A stretch of 64,000 nt of DNA from Fagopyrum homotropicum (GCA_033239125.1 BSWB01000003.1:112736320-112800319); one strand, 5' to 3'; positions 35,326 through 47,412 are shown, counted from the stretch's first letter. Notes: a model not told the origin generated them from the sequence alone. Numbers and translations are program-made.

Positions 35326-37153
35326 TGTTACGCTAGGAAATAGCACAAAAAGCTTTACATTTATAAACTCAAACTAAAATCCTAAACTACCTAGCGAAAC
35401 CCGCAGTGTACGGATCGTTATGTAGGAAGGAAAGTATTCCGAGGTCGAACACAAGGACTGAGGCGAAATCAAGTCATTCAATGATCAAAGATAGTGCAAA
35501 TCTAGTCTAAGAAAAGAGAAAGAAATAAAGAAATGAAAATGACGATATTTTTGGTTGGGTTTTTGTGGTGATCAAGCAAAGATCACAAATCAAGCAAGGT
35601 AATAAAACAAACTAACAACTCAAGCTAGCAAAACAAACAAGTGACACAAACACAAGATGTGAGATCAAAGAGAGAAAAAGTGGATTCTAGAGGTCAAGAT
35701 TTCCGGTTATGGCACTGGACTCAAGATTCTAAAGATTCTAAGGACAAGGCTGCGGTGTTGGGAAAGGGTGTTTCTCTAATGGAAGCAATTACCGGGTAAG
35801 TCTCATGCTTCACTAATCCCGCACCAAACTCCTATTACCGGGTAAGTCTCAAGGAGGTAAAGTTGGGAATTCTACACAAACCGGACACTACTTAAGGGGC
35901 AAACCTCTCCTTACCGGGTAAGTCTCGGAAAAGGTAAGTCTCAAGCAACAATCCTAGCACACTCGATCCAATAGCGGCTTATGAGGCTCACTACTACCTA
36001 GAGTTCATCATCTTTTGTATCTAAGATCGGAAATCACCGGGTAGGTCTCTTTCCTAACTTAGTTTGCTAGCATTAGGTCACCCTAAGCTATATCATGCTC
36101 AAGAAACACTAGGATTTCAACAATCTAACATCCTAACATACAGATTCATCAATTAAAGAGCAACAGAAGGAAAAATCGGGCTGATCATAGCAAAAATCGG
36201 CCGATTTACTATGAAGAACAGGTCGATTTTTATGTCTGAGTTAGGTTTCGTGCATATAAATCATCCTAAACTAACATATAAGTCCATTCTATCATCACCC
36301 AAGCTATAACCATCAATCCATCACTCCAAAATCACAACAAACTAGCCAATAACATGCATTTCAAGATCTAAAATCATCATACAAGCATACATGGAATCCA
36401 TAGCAAGAAGATGAAGTAATGAAATGAAAGCAATGAAACTTAGCTAGATTTGAGCTCAAAACAAGTCTTTCAACACACCAAATGTAGCTCCAAGTCGGAT
36501 CTTACAACCTTCAACAAGCTTCTTCACAAAAATCACTCAAATCTCTCTACGAAATTGAAATCTACACTAATCTCCCTCAAGAACACCCACAAGGGTGTCT
36601 TGAAGAGAGCTCCCAATTGGAAGAGTCTTTTGGGAAGATGCTAGGGGATGTGGGAGAGGAGGAGGATGAGAGATGGCTAGCAACAGCTTTGAAGGACCAC
36701 TTATATTCTCCACCAAGAGCAAGGCCGGACAAGAGATCGTGGGACACGTGGCTTAAGCTGTCAAAGGCCCAAAAATCGACCCAGTAGGAAAAATCGGCCG
36801 ATTTTCCTGGGTGTAGGTCGATTTTCTTCAACAGAAGCATGCTATGATCGTCTAGCCATGAGTTGCTCCATTGCTTGCACCAATAGTGGTCTTTGTGTCC
36901 TTTGTTGCTCCAATTATGTTCCTTCAAGGTCTTGGATATGTACCACCATGAGGCTTGATCCTCGAATGTATCGATTAATGTCCAAAAGATCCCCAAAATA
37001 CCTACAAAACCGACAAAAGCTCGTGTAGACGTCTTTTCTAGAAATATGCATGAACTAAGCGTAAACGTTGTGAACTAGTGCCAAAACGTGCATGAATAAC
37101 GGGAAAAACTATCTAAATGTATGCCTATACTAATGTCATAAATCACGTTATCA
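35326..37153 (-). repeat. 3' LTR of element E
   Basis: TGTTACGC to GTTATCA. In sense, a TATAAGTGG box lies at 36700-36705 with a palindromic module (AAATCGGCCGATTTT) upstream at 36770-36832 and another downstream at 36170-36235. ACCGGGTAAGTCT blocks recur four times between 35790 and 36050. Confidence 0.93.
36700..36705 (-). promoter_or_regulatory. TATA box of the E LTR
   Basis: The minus strand reads GAATATAAGTGG. The copy in the 5' LTR is at 41553-41558. The position between the two modules matches LTRs F and G. Confidence 0.55.
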
Positions 37154-37190
37154 AAATACCCCATACTTAAGATTTTCTCGTCCCCGAGCA
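37154..37190 (-). other. Element E polypurine tract and upstream stem-loop
   Basis: In sense, AAGTATGGGGTATTT abuts the 3' LTR. About 15 bases upstream CTCG-GGGA-CGAG (37177-37188) can pair; F has CTTG/CAAG at this place, a paired change. Confidence 0.75.
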
Positions 37191-38921
37191 AGATCCAACT
37201 ATAGACTAAGAGAATGACGTGATTTATGCATGTAGAAAAACAACAAAATCTTTTTGGAATTGTGCTTCTAACATTGGATCACCTTCATAGTCATGTTTCA
37301 TAGCAATGGATAAGCAATCATGCATCAAATGAGTGAAGGCATGGAAAGACAATTATACTTAACTAGAAAGCATGCATGAGAGGTGAAAATGAAGAAGTCA
37401 AGATGATCATGAGTATGTCCAATCTAGATCACTAAGTCTTACACACATGCATTTAGGTCACAAGGACTTAGGAAAGAAGAGGCTAAGAAACGTTGTGATT
37501 AGGTGGGAATTTTTAGGTCATGTGATGCTAATCCGGGAAAGGAACTAACTTCACAATTTCGTTTTTGCTCAACTTCCCAACAAGTGTATAAATTTCTCCA
37601 TCTTTTCTTTGTTTTCTTTTCTTTTTCACTTATTTTTGAGACAATGGCATTGGTGTACAAAAGCCGAAACCTTGGTGATTAGCCGTCCTCGGGCTTTTTC
37701 TATTTTTCGAGGTGCATCCACACCGGGCACACATACCAGAGCTCGTTAGGACTATCGGTTTATTTAACTTTGGCAAGGCACCAACACCCGATTATGTGAA
37801 GTGTGCCGAGTTACTTGTCATTTAAGCCAACGTCCCCAAACCTATATTTTTGGCTACACTTTCGCAACAATTTTAGCACTTCATTCATGACATTCCTTTT
37901 ATCAACAACTTCACCCCACACTTGCTTTTCATACACATCAACACACTAACATGCTCCTATTCCCGGATGGGTCAAAAGAGGTAAAATTTTCCATCAATTG
38001 AGGTGCTCAAACAACATGATCAAGATGAGAAGTAGAGAAAGATGAGTTGCCTTAATCACTCCTAAATGATGTGCAAGAACTAGCATGTAATTTCGACTTT
38101 CAATCCTCAATTCAATCAAGACAAACATTCATGATCACAATTCACACATGGGATTCAAGATAAGTACTTCAAGTCCACATATACATTCATCAATTTAACA
38201 CATAAGGCCATCCATAGCCAATCCACAAGACAAGATTCATCATTAGGGTCATATCCAAGCCTTAGAAGCACTAAAAATTTTTAAAATTTTCTGAATTTTT
38301 TGGATTTTTCGAAATATGTATGTACAATGCAAGACATAATGAAACATGTGACAAAATTAAACTATCTTAGATGTTAATCATGCAAGTGATCATGAAAACC
38401 CCACCCCATACTTAGAAACACGTTGTCCCTAATGTGTAAACTAAATAAAGAAGTGAAAGAGAGTCCTCACAATGTAAAATTGGTGATGCTTTGGTATTTC
38501 GGTTCACATTGGATGATGATGGTGGATGATTGATCAAGGATGGTAGAGAGCTCTTGATGTTCATTATGGTGTCGGAACCCGCGCTTGGCACCGCAAGCCG
38601 TCCAAGTTCCACGTCCGCTCCACCCATGCTTGATTGGAGATCATCACTTTCCTTTATAGAAGGAAAAATCGGACCATCCGCCCAGAAAATCGGCCGATTT
38701 CTGTTGAAGAACAGTCCGATTTTCTGGGTATTTTCTTCCTCGTCCATGTGCTCGGATCTTGTACCTTCAGCAGTTCCATGAGGTTTTCACATGACCTCCA
38801 ACATCTCATCACACATGACAATCAACAAGATCTAGCACCCAAAAACACAAGAAAAACAAAGCACACCAAAAGCAAAATCAAACAAAAACAAGGAAAAATA
38901 AAAGGGAAAGACATGTACCAA
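37191..38921 (-). other. Element E non-coding 3' region
   Basis: It has no domain-bearing frame. A palindromic module (AAAATCGGCCGATTT with flanking half-sites) lies at 38666-38729. The minus-strand frame around 38412-38747 spans that module and is not conserved in F or D, so I do not call it. Confidence 0.6.
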
Positions 38922-38967
38922 TGGGTTGCCTCCCATTAAGCGCTTCTTTAAGGTCATTAGCTTGACC
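38922..38967 (-). other. Conserved AAGCGCTT / GGGAGGCAACCC motif (element E)
   Basis: In sense: GACCTTAAAGAAGCGCTT then AATGGGAGGCAACCC. The same motif follows the coding part of D (45535-45580) and F (49299-49343). Confidence 0.75.
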
Positions 38968-38983
38968 AAACTCCGAGGATGTG

Positions 38984-40102
38984 TCAATCCACCTCAAATA
39001 CCATGGTTTGCTTGAGGAGTCCAAGCAACCATTGCTTTCCGGCATCCATGATGACAAGCAAGGGCCACTTGATGCCCAAATAAGCTTTAAGTTCTCTCTT
39101 CACCGGTGAGTAGTAGACTCCTTCATCACCGCTCCCTTGATGATAGTGTGGAGTTGCAACCATAGGTGCCACCCCATACTTAGACAATTGGTACTCCGCG
39201 GTCACACCGGTGAGATGCTTGTTACCCTCATCCTCCATAATCCGAAGAAAGCCGATTCTTGGAAAGAATTCTTCATTGAGGTGCTCCATAACCATCATGG
39301 GTCCATCATGCTTGCCTCCATCATTCAACATTGGAGACTCCTTAGGAAAGGGACTCCAATCTTCGTGTGTACTCCGGGGAAGCAAGAAAGGATTGGAAGG
39401 AGTTGAAGTTAACTTAGGGTTCTCCTTCGTGAGCTCTTCAAGTGTGGTTCCGGGGTTGATGGCAAGGATGTCCGGGGGTGAGGATACTTCATTGCACTCC
39501 TCCAAAGGTGAAGGAGGTGGAGGTAAGCCTTGTAGGATGGTAGGATCTCCTAGCATAAGAGCATGCCTAATCTCCTCAATCTCCCTCCTCATTTGTTCTT
39601 CTCTCTCGACATTCAATCTTCTTGCATCCTCCAGGGCCAAATCTCTTAGCCACAATTGCTTCCGAGCTTCATTCAACTCTTCCTCAAGGTCTCTATTGGT
39701 TATGGTTGAATCGGTTAATTCTTGGATCTCCTCATGGTGAACCTCCTCTTGTTGAAATACTTCCGCTTCAAGCACCATGTGGGCACTCGAAATGGAAGAA
39801 AGGTTGCTTTCTAGATTATCCATCTTCCTCAACATTTCTTCTAGCATTGACTCCAATCGATCCTTGTGAGGTTGATGGTGAGGTTCCACATAAGGCAATG
39901 TAGTCATGTGAGCTTGATCATGGGACTCATGATAGGCATTAAACTCCTCCCAATACTCAAACTCATCATGAAGAGGTCCTAGATCTTGGCTTTCCATCCA
40001 CTCCTCATACTCCATGTTGTCAAGGTCGTCTTGGAAGTACAATCCGTCCATGGCAAACATGAAAAGGCAAAGACAAAAACAACACAAGATCAAAAGTAAC
40101 AA
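38984..40102 (-). CDS. Intact acidic coiled-coil protein of element E, unknown function
   Basis: 372 codons, unbroken, beginning about 50 bp after the PBS, where gag normally lies. The first ATG gives a hydrophobic start (MLLLILCCFCLCLFMFA); the ATG at residue 18 (MDGLYFQDDLDNMEYEEW) sits in GCCATGG and is the likelier start, giving 355 residues. The protein is acidic at first, then probably coiled coil (about 85-185, with LEEELNEARKQLWLRDLALEDARRL-like heptads), then Pro/Ser-rich, ending in KRELKAYLGIKWPLLVIMD. I see no zinc knuckle or known domain. Integrity may reflect youth or selection; it could be a diverged gag. Confidence 0.6.
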   Translation of the reverse strand: MLLLILCCFCLCLFMFAMDGLYFQDDLDNMEYEEWMESQDLGPLHDEFEYWEEFNAYHESHDQAHMTTLPYVEPHHQPHKDRLESMLEEMLRKMDNLESNLSSISSAHMVLEAEVFQQEEVHHEEIQELTDSTITNRDLEEELNEARKQLWLRDLALEDARRLNVEREEQMRREIEEIRHALMLGDPTILQGLPPPPSPLEECNEVSSPPDILAINPGTTLEELTKENPKLTSTPSNPFLLPRSTHEDWSPFPKESPMLNDGGKHDGPMMVMEHLNEEFFPRIGFLRIMEDEGNKHLTGVTAEYQLSKYGVAPMVATPHYHQGSGDEGVYYSPVKRELKAYLGIKWPLLVIMDAGKQWLLGLLKQTMVFEVD

Positions 40103-40154
40103 GAAAGATAAACACTAAAAACGATCAAAAGCAAATGACTCAATCTAGACCTAG

Positions 40155-40172
40155 TCCCCGGCAACGGCGCCA
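40155..40172 (-). other. Primer binding site (tRNA-Asp) of element E
   Basis: The minus strand reads TGGCGCCGTTGCCGGGGA, fully complementary to the 3' end of plant tRNA-Asp, the usual Athila primer. It lies 6 bases from the 5' LTR. Confidence 0.92.
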
Positions 40173-40178
40173 AAAACT

Positions 40179-42006
40179 TGTTACGCTAGGAAATAGCACA
40201 AAAATCTTTACATTTATAAACTCGAACTAAAATCCTAAACTACCTAGCGAAACCCGCAGTGTACGGATCGTTATGTAGGAAGGAAAGTATTCCGAGGTCG
40301 AACACAAGGACTGAGGCGAAATCAAGTCATTCAATGATCAAAGATAGTGCAAATCTAGTCTAAGAAAAGAGAAAGAAATAAAGAAATGAAAATGACGATA
40401 TTTTTGGTTGGGTTTTTGTGGTGATCAAGCAAAGATCACAAATCAAGCAAGGTAATAAAACAAACTAACAACTCAAGCTAGCAAAACAAACAAGTGACAC
40501 AAACACAAGATGTGAGATCAAAGAGAGAAAAAGTGGATTCTAGAGGTCAAGATTTCCGGTTATGGCACTGGACTCAAGATTCTAAAGATTCTAAGGACAA
40601 GGCTGCGGTGTTGGGAAAGGGTGTTTCTCTAATGGAAGCAATTACCGGGTAAGTCTCATGCTTCACTAATCCCGCACCAAACTCCTATTACCGGGTAAGT
40701 CTCAAGGAGGTAAAGTTGGGAATTCTACACAAACCGGACACTACTTAAGGGGCAAACCTCTCCTTACCGGGTAAGTATCGGAAAAGGTAAGTCTCAAGCA
40801 ACAATCCTAGCACACTCGATCCAATAGCGGCTTATGAGGCTCACTACTACCTAGAGTTCATCATCTTTTGTATCTAAGATCGGAAATCACCGGGTAGGTC
40901 TCTTTCCTAACTTAGTTTGCTAGCATTAGGTCACCCTAAGCTATATCATGCTCAACAAACACTAGGATTTCAACAATCTAACATCCTAACATACAGATTC
41001 ATCAATTAAAGAGCAACAGAAGGAAAAATCGGGCTGATCATAGCAAAAATCGGCCGATTTACTATGAAGAACAGGTCGATTTTTATGTCTGAGTTAGGTT
41101 TCGTGCATATAAATCATCCTAAACTAACATATAAGTCCATTCTATCATCACCCAAGCTATAACCATCAATCCATCACTCCAAAATCACAACAAACTAGCC
41201 AATAACATGCATTTCAAGATCTAAAATCATCATACAAGCATACATGGAATCCATAGCAAGAAGATGAAGTAATGAAATGAAAGCAATGAAACTTAGCTAG
41301 ATTTGAGCTCAAAACAAGTCTTTCAACACACCAAATGTAGCTCCAAGTCGGATCTTACAACCTTCAACAAGCTTCTTCACAAAAATCACTCAAATCTCTC
41401 TACGAAATTGAAATCTACACTAATCTCCCTCAAGAACACCCACAAGGGTGTCTTGAAGAGAGCTCCCAATTGGAAGAGTCTTTTGGGAAGATGCTAGGGG
41501 ATGTGGGAGAGGAGGAGGATGAGAGATGGCTAGCAACAGCTTTGAAGGACCACTTATATTCTCCACCAAGAGCAAGGCCGGACAAGAGATCGTGGGACAC
41601 GTGGCTTAAGCTGTCAAAGGCCCAAAAATCGACCCAGTAGGAAAAATCGGCCGATTTTCCTGGGTGTAGGTCGATTTTCTTCAACAGAAGCATGCTATGA
41701 TCGTCTAGCCATGAGTTGCTCCATTGCTTGCACCAATAGTGGTCTTTGTGTCCTTTGTTGCTCCAATTATGTTCCTTCAAGGTCTTGGATATGTACCACC
41801 ATGAGGCTTGATCCTCGAATGTATCGATTAATGTCCAAAAGATCCCCAAAATACCTACAAAACCGACAAAAGCTCGTGTAGACGTCTTTTCTAGAAATAT
41901 GCATGAACTAAGCGTAAACGTCGTGAACTAGTGCCAAAATGTGCATGAATAACGGGAAAAACTATCTAAATGTATGCCTATACTAACGTCATAAATCACG
42001 TTATCA
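40179..42006 (-). repeat. 5' LTR of element E
   Basis: Nearly identical to 35326-37153 at offset 4853. It is followed by the second ACACA target copy. Confidence 0.93.
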
Positions 42007-44189
42007 ACACATAATAACGACGGTCGTCCTAACAAGTTGTTATTATAACACACATGGTACACACACCACTATTATCACTCAACTTCTGAATCAAATATCA
42101 ACTCTCAATTTCTCAGCTCGGTCCGCCACCGTAGAAACTCAAACGCCTATCACACAAGGCACGTGGATCAATAATGTATCCCACTTTTTTAGAAGTCTCC
42201 AACTTCTAAGATATATAATCGATCATAAAGAAATTACCAAAGTACCCTTATACGGGTAAATGACCATTTTACCCCTGGTCCCGAAACTCTATAAAAATTC
42301 TATAACAAGGTTCCAAACTATTCTTTAGAACTCAAAATCACACTCTCACTCTAGAAAGGAAATTTGTTAAAGTTTTAGAAGAGTTAAACACATTCTTTGA
42401 CTTTCATAAAAAGTCGCTAAGGTCCAACTTTGGCTTAAGATATGAGGCTCGGATAAAAGTATTAAATTCCGGAATATTTCTCTAGATCTTCTATGATATG
42501 CATACTAAACATAGGGGCAAAGATATCTCAAAAATAGTCAACCATAACTCCTACATAATTCTCTAAAGTTGAAAAAAAAAACTAGAATTTCTATACTTAG
42601 TCAACAAATTTCCTTCTGCTGTAAAAACAGCCCAACTGCTCTACTTTGGAACCTTATAGATTCTAATCCGACCGTTAACTCGTTTCCAAATTTTAACACA
42701 ATAAACTAAATGTATCCATCTACGACATATCAAAATTCAACGGTGGATTCTCAATATAATGTATCGAAACTTGATCCCAAACTCAGCATGTCAATGCTGG
42801 AACATAATGTGTGTAAAAGATCCTAATTTCGACTCTCCTTGCCTGCATATGTTCCCTTATTTCTACTTAGAGATCTTTAGTGTAGAAACCAACCTATTCT
42901 AGGTTTAGTTTAACCATACATCTATATTACTCTCATCCTTACTTATCAAACTCAAGCAATACACCCTATACAACATTATGGTACTATGATTGAATGTTAT
43001 GTCTACTTACCACAACAGTGAAGGGTCCGGTTGCTGTTGATCTCACAACAACGAGTCCAACATGAAATCTCAGAAGCTACAAGGTTTTTAAAAACTGGTT
43101 GCAACAGATTAAGGGAAAGAATGGGTACTGGTTCTTAAGTGAAATCAGAAGGGAAGAAGGTTAGGAGGGTCTTACTCTGTTGTTTTGATAGGGCAGCAAG
43201 GTCCTGTCTGGGAGAGCTCCCCTACTGCTGTACATCGAGTCGCTCGGATCAAGGCTGGAGAAGAGAGGAGGGGAGGAGGACGAGCCGGCGGTTCCTATCA
43301 TCATTTACCAGCGAAGGGAGTGAGAAGCGATGTTGTGACCTCCTAGCTCTAACTGCTAGCGTGCAGGGAGGAGGGATAGTCCGGTTACCCTGATGCAGTA
43401 ACTACTTGGCTCCCACAGCTAGCATGCAAGGAGGAGAGATAGCCCGGCTAGCCTGGCTCTCGATCGACTGCGAGAGTTGTAATAGCGTGGCTGCCTTGGG
43501 GTATTGGGTACGCTGAGACGGGACTGCCCTCTCTTCGTTTCTCTGAATCGGGACATGGGAGAAGGTAAGGTACGCACGAGATGGCCGGCGTGATTTGCGT
43601 CATTGGAGAGAGGAGATCATCAGCGGTTTAGCAGGTAGGCGGAAGACTAGCAATCAACCCTGGTCGTCTTGTGCTTCCTTTCCTCCTGGGTTGGCAATGA
43701 TCTTCTGCAAGACCAACGTCCCTGGGCTGCTACTTCCTGGACTGGCTGGATCATCTCCTGGGCTGATGAGGAGCAGGGCTTCTTGGACTGGCATGGAGCA
43801 AGAGGTGAAAGGGTTGCAGCATTAGGAAGGAGTGAGATGGCCTGAGGCAAGGAGGAATGAGAGGGCCTAAAGAACAATTAATGGGTTGTTGTCAACTTGC
43901 CCGGATAACCTTGTCAAGACATCGTCATGGCTTCGCCATGGCCTCGTCACGACTTCGTCAAAGACTTGTCAAAAGGTGTCAATACCTTGTCATAGACATG
44001 GATATAAATTAGGGTTTGTAGGATTAGTGTTTTGTTGCAATTTTCATCATTTTATGGGAGTTTAGGCTTACATAAAATGATAGCATTTGTGATGGCAGAT
44101 AACACTAGGTATCATAAAAAAAACCAACGGACCGAAATCCGGTTTGACTCGAAAATCACGGAACAAAAATTTTCGGGTATTACAAGAAT

Positions 44190-44688
44190 CACCAACAACC
44201 CAACGGTCTAAACCGCCCTCAACCAAAGCAATATCCTCCCAAAAGAGGCGAGGCAATTGTCCTCGGAAACGTTCCAGCACTAGCCTCATGAAAACCAAAC
44301 ACATCTCCAAACAAATCCACAGACATTGAAAATTTCTTGTTCATCAATCTAAACTTAACAGTTCTAGTCTTAGGATCACGTGCAAATGAGCTCAAAAACT
44401 CTAAATTGATTTCCTCAAAAGCATTCTCTCTAATCCCAATAAAACAAAAAGTCCAACACGTGCAATCATCATATCTAAATCCTCTCTCACATTCATAGAA
44501 GCTCATTTTTCAATAACTAAATAATGAGATGCGATAATCGGGCGTTCTTGGATTCGATCATACCTCGTTCGATGCTTTTCTTGTATGACTGGGAGTGTAG
44601 GAGGTGGTTGAGGTGGTGAAGCTTGTTGAGAAGAGGAAGAACCTTTCCTTGGAACAGTTGCTCTTGAAGAGCTTTGAACAGATTCCAT
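44190..44688 (-). pseudogene. ATHILA ORF1-like protein, N-terminal part (element D)
   Basis: It starts at ATG 44688 (MESVQSSSRAT), followed by a Ser/Pro-rich stretch and RYDRIQERPIIAS, and later LEFLSSFARD and FRLMNKKFSMSVDLFGDVFGF. F has the matching blocks YDRICGRPIIAP, LEFLSSVTYV and LLNKNYAVPLDQFGEIFGF. Stops and a frame change interrupt it, and the solo LTR at 44184/44185 splits it from its C-terminal half (33713-34668). It is of the ATHILA ORF1 family, in env position. Confidence 0.75.
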
Positions 44689-45616
44689 CGTAGGAAAAAT
44701 CTCGGGTTGTTCTACACAAAATCTTGGCCGAGATAATTACCTAGAACCCGAGATTTTATGATGATTGAGTTGAAGTTGGCAAATTTGTAAAGATTTTGCC
44801 AAATTGATGCCTCCACTTGCTTCCTATGCTCTTTTCAACCCTAAATGATGCTTCCTCTTGAACCAAACGACTTGAAATCGACGGATTTGAGAGAGGGTGA
44901 AAATCTTAGGGATTTTGGATGAAAACCCCCCAAATTTGGCTCGATTAAGTGGCTTGTGATGTTGTTTGACCCTAGAACCTTGTATGTGATGGAAAGATCT
45001 TCAATTTTGGAGCAAGAACAGATCAACGGTTAAGAAACGGGATTTTTCGGATTTAGGGTTGAGGTCGGCCGAGAATAGTGGGTGAGGGAGGGTTTATGAG
45101 GAAGACGAAGTCGTTGGCGCTTAAATACCCCTCCTAAAATTTGAAAAATCTCGACCGAGATTTTAAGTCACCTGAGATTTTTGTCAATCCGAGAAATCTG
45201 GCTTGACTGTCAATTCTCAAAGAATCTCAGCCGAGATTTCATCCGAAGTCTGCCCCTACATTACTTTTCTCGGATCATTGGACTCATGTGACGGGAAATC
45301 TAGACCTAGGTTTGTTGATGTTAGTCTAGATTTCCGGCTTCCGGTCTCTACTCCTCTTGCTAACTGTTTTAGCATATCTTCTCCATCAAAATCTCGATCT
45401 CTTAACAATCTCACGTATCTCTTTGATTTATTCTTCTCGGGAAATACCTAGGTCTTCTCATCCAAAGACACAAAAAAACCAAAACATACTAAAAAAAACT
45501 AACTATCTAAGAAAACAAAGACAAAGAATTACCTTGGTTTGCCTCCCAATAAGCGCTTGGTTTAATGTCGCTAGTTGGAACTAAGTCCTTAATGATCATG
45601 TAAGATGAAGGGGAGC
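44689..45616 (-). other. Element D spacer between pol and ORF1
   Basis: It holds an ORF1 leader, palindromic modules of the AATCTCGG version at 44696-44758 and 45147-45242, a TATA-like site (45121-45127), and the AAGCGCTT/GGAGGCAAACC motif at 45535-45580. It is broken at GGAGC (45612-45616) by element F. Confidence 0.65.
45121..45127 (-). promoter_or_regulatory. Putative internal promoter of element D ORF1
   Basis: The minus strand reads GGGGTATTTAAGCGCC followed by pyrimidine-rich CTTCGTCTTCCTC and CCCTCCCTCACCC. It lies 439 bp before the ORF1 ATG, matching the 437 bp between TATAAAAG and ORF1 in F. Palindromic modules sit just upstream in both. Confidence 0.5.
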
Positions 45617-47388
45617 TGATAACATGCATTATAGTCTATATTTTGGGATTGGTTTGAACGTTTTATCTTCATAAATCTGCATGTATGGATGTATATTCTT
45701 TGATCATTATGTTGTTTTGTTTACCTTTGCAAGAATCGAGGTCTACACCTAGTTTCGTTGTGATTGTAGGGAAAATAACACGTTTTGGAACGATATGGAG
45801 CTAAGGAAGCTAAGGAGTCACTGGAGCTACATTATGGAGCATTGAGGAGCTACAAGAAAGGCTCAGGAACCATAGAAATGAGATGGAAGATTGATTTTGG
45901 ACCAGATTAGAGAGATTTACACTCAGTTGAGATTCACCTCGGGTGGCTACAGTGTCACCTCGACCGAGGTGATCTTCAGGACAGGCTGGACCGAGGCAAA
46001 TAATCTAACGGCCATAAGATCTTTATTTTTGGCTGAGATCTTCTATTTTTGGAAAGTGAATTTCCTATATTTTAGGATGATTTTTTTGGAAGGAAGCATA
46101 TCTTTTTGGCTGATTTATTTGGGAGATTGGAAGATATTCTAAGGAAGAAAATTACCTTTAAAGATATTTTATCTTAGGAAGGTGATTCTCCTATATAAAG
46201 AGGTGTATTTTCTAGAATTAGATCATCTCGGATATCTCGGAGCTGCAGTTCTCCAAATCAGAAAGCAAGTTTGGAAGGAAGTTTAGAAGGTTGAAGAATC
46301 CAAGGAAGTTAGTTTTGAAGGAAGGTTGAAGGCTTTGAAGGAAGTTCTAAGATTTTCTCAGTTTGGTTTGATTTGTTGTCTTTCTGATTGTGATGGAGGA
46401 ATGCAGTTTGATTGTTTGATTGAGTTATTGAGACCTTTGTATTAAGGTTTTCTTGTTTGAATATTGATTCCTTTCTTATACAGTTGATTACTATTATCAT
46501 GATGATCGTTGCCTAAGTTCTTTATGCGATTCTAGGGTGATTGGCTGAAGATTGTGGGAATGACGATGAAAGAATGAGCCTTTATCCCAGTGGACCATGA
46601 AAGCTCGAGCCTTTACCTTAACCGACGAACACCTCGGTCAGACATGGAACATCTTGACCGAGATGGTACATAAACTGAGCGAGGCGAGACCTTTCCTGAT
46701 ACTTATCTGAGTTAAAGTTTCTGTTTGCCAAATCCTATCCCTGTTATACCTTTCCTGGTTCAACGCAAGCCTAGGATGAGACTTACCCGGTGATTCCTTT
46801 GTTTGTATATCCAAGATCATGAGTGTTAGGTAATAAAGGTTTATCCTTTATTGGGGTTTGAGTGTGCCTTCATCCCATCTTTGAGAGTTAGCCTGAGACT
46901 TACCCGGTAAAGGTTAATTCTATTCCCTTAAATGGTGTGTTGGTTTGAGATTATAGTTCCTTTCCTTAGTACCTTGAGACTTACCCGGTGAGAGGATCTT
47001 TGGTTTGGGATAATGAGTAGTGAGACTTACCTGGTGATCTATTCCCACCTTAGAAACACCTTCCCTTTTCAAACCTCAGCTTTGTCCACGTTATCCTTTG
47101 AGATCTTGAGTCGGATTCACAACTGGATGCTTTGATCTCTAGAACCCGCATTTTATTTACCTAGTTATTACATCATCTTTGATATCTTTGCTTTGTTGCT
47201 TGTTTTTAATTGACAACCTGATTTACCGATCTTCGTTTCACCATAGTCCTTGTGTTCGACCCTGGAGTTTTTTCCGTTATTACGATTGATCTGCATACTG
47301 CGGGTTCGCATATTGTTTCAGGCTTATATTTTAGGTTATAAATTTAAATCTATATCGTTCACCATACACACACATCTGAGAGCGAACA
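45617..47388 (+). repeat. 5' LTR of element F
   Basis: 1772 bp, TGATAACATG to GCGAACA. TATATAAAG is at 46192-46200. Palindromic modules of the ACCTCGGYCGAGGTG version lie upstream (45935-46003) and downstream (46620-46668) of it. CTTACCCGGTG blocks recur between 46780 and 47040. Confidence 0.92.
46192..46200 (+). promoter_or_regulatory. TATA box of the F LTR
   Basis: CCTATATAAAGAGG. The same box is at about 54332 in the second unit of the 3' LTR; the first unit has a decayed form (GATATACAG). Confidence 0.7.
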
Positions 47389-47394
47389 AGTTTT

Positions 47395-47412
47395 TGGCGC
47401 CGTTGCGGGGGA
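47395..47412 (+). other. Primer binding site (tRNA-Asp type) of element F
   Basis: TGGCGCCGTTGCGGGGGA: 17 of 18 bases match the tRNA-Asp complement. It lies 6 bases after the 5' LTR. Confidence 0.9.

Larger units (their letters stand above)
35326..42006 (-). mobile_element. Athila-like element E, non-autonomous, very young
   Basis: 6681 bp, flanked by ACACA (35321-35325 and 42007-42011). The LTRs are 35326-37153 and 40179-42006, each 1828 bp, with about seven differences by eye (roughly 0.4 percent). The PBS is a perfect 18-base match to tRNA-Asp; the PPT abuts 37153. The 3025-bp interior has a single long open frame (38984-40102) and no gag, protease, RT, RNase H or integrase motif, so it must have been moved by proteins of another element. 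Confidence 0.9.
34669..44184 (-). mobile_element. Solo LTR, Tekay-like, with element E inserted
   Basis: The ends are TGTAACACCCC and GGGTATTACA; it is flanked by AGAAT (34664-34668 and 44185-44189). Without E and one ACACA it is about 2830 bp, close to the 2776 bp LTR of the left Tekay-type element, with which it shares TTAGGACC...CAATGGGTCCCGACCT and AAATGACCATTTTACCC. A hairpin (44046-44081, 11-bp arms) recalls the hairpin pair of that LTR. GC-rich units occur at 43150-43830 and 43900-43990. It splits D's ORF1. Confidence 0.87.

Noticed and set aside
36577..36996. 139-codon frame duplicated at 41430-41849
   Set aside because: Lies in the LTR of element E, over the module and TATA; duplicated because LTRs are duplicated.
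39210..39740. 176-codon plus-strand open frame
   Set aside because: Antisense to the 372-codon frame of element E.
40155..40172. tRNA-Asp gene
   Set aside because: Only the 18-base complement of the tRNA 3' end is present: a primer binding site. No cloverleaf surrounds it or the site at 47395.
43139..43393. Cys/Arg-rich frame in the Tekay-like solo LTR
   Set aside because: Short, in a GC-rich LTR block, no domain.
45935..46668. Palindromic repeats considered as CRISPR or satellite arrays
   Set aside because: Spacing is irregular, spacers are not uniform in length, the genome is plant nuclear, and sites are dispersed rather than tandem.
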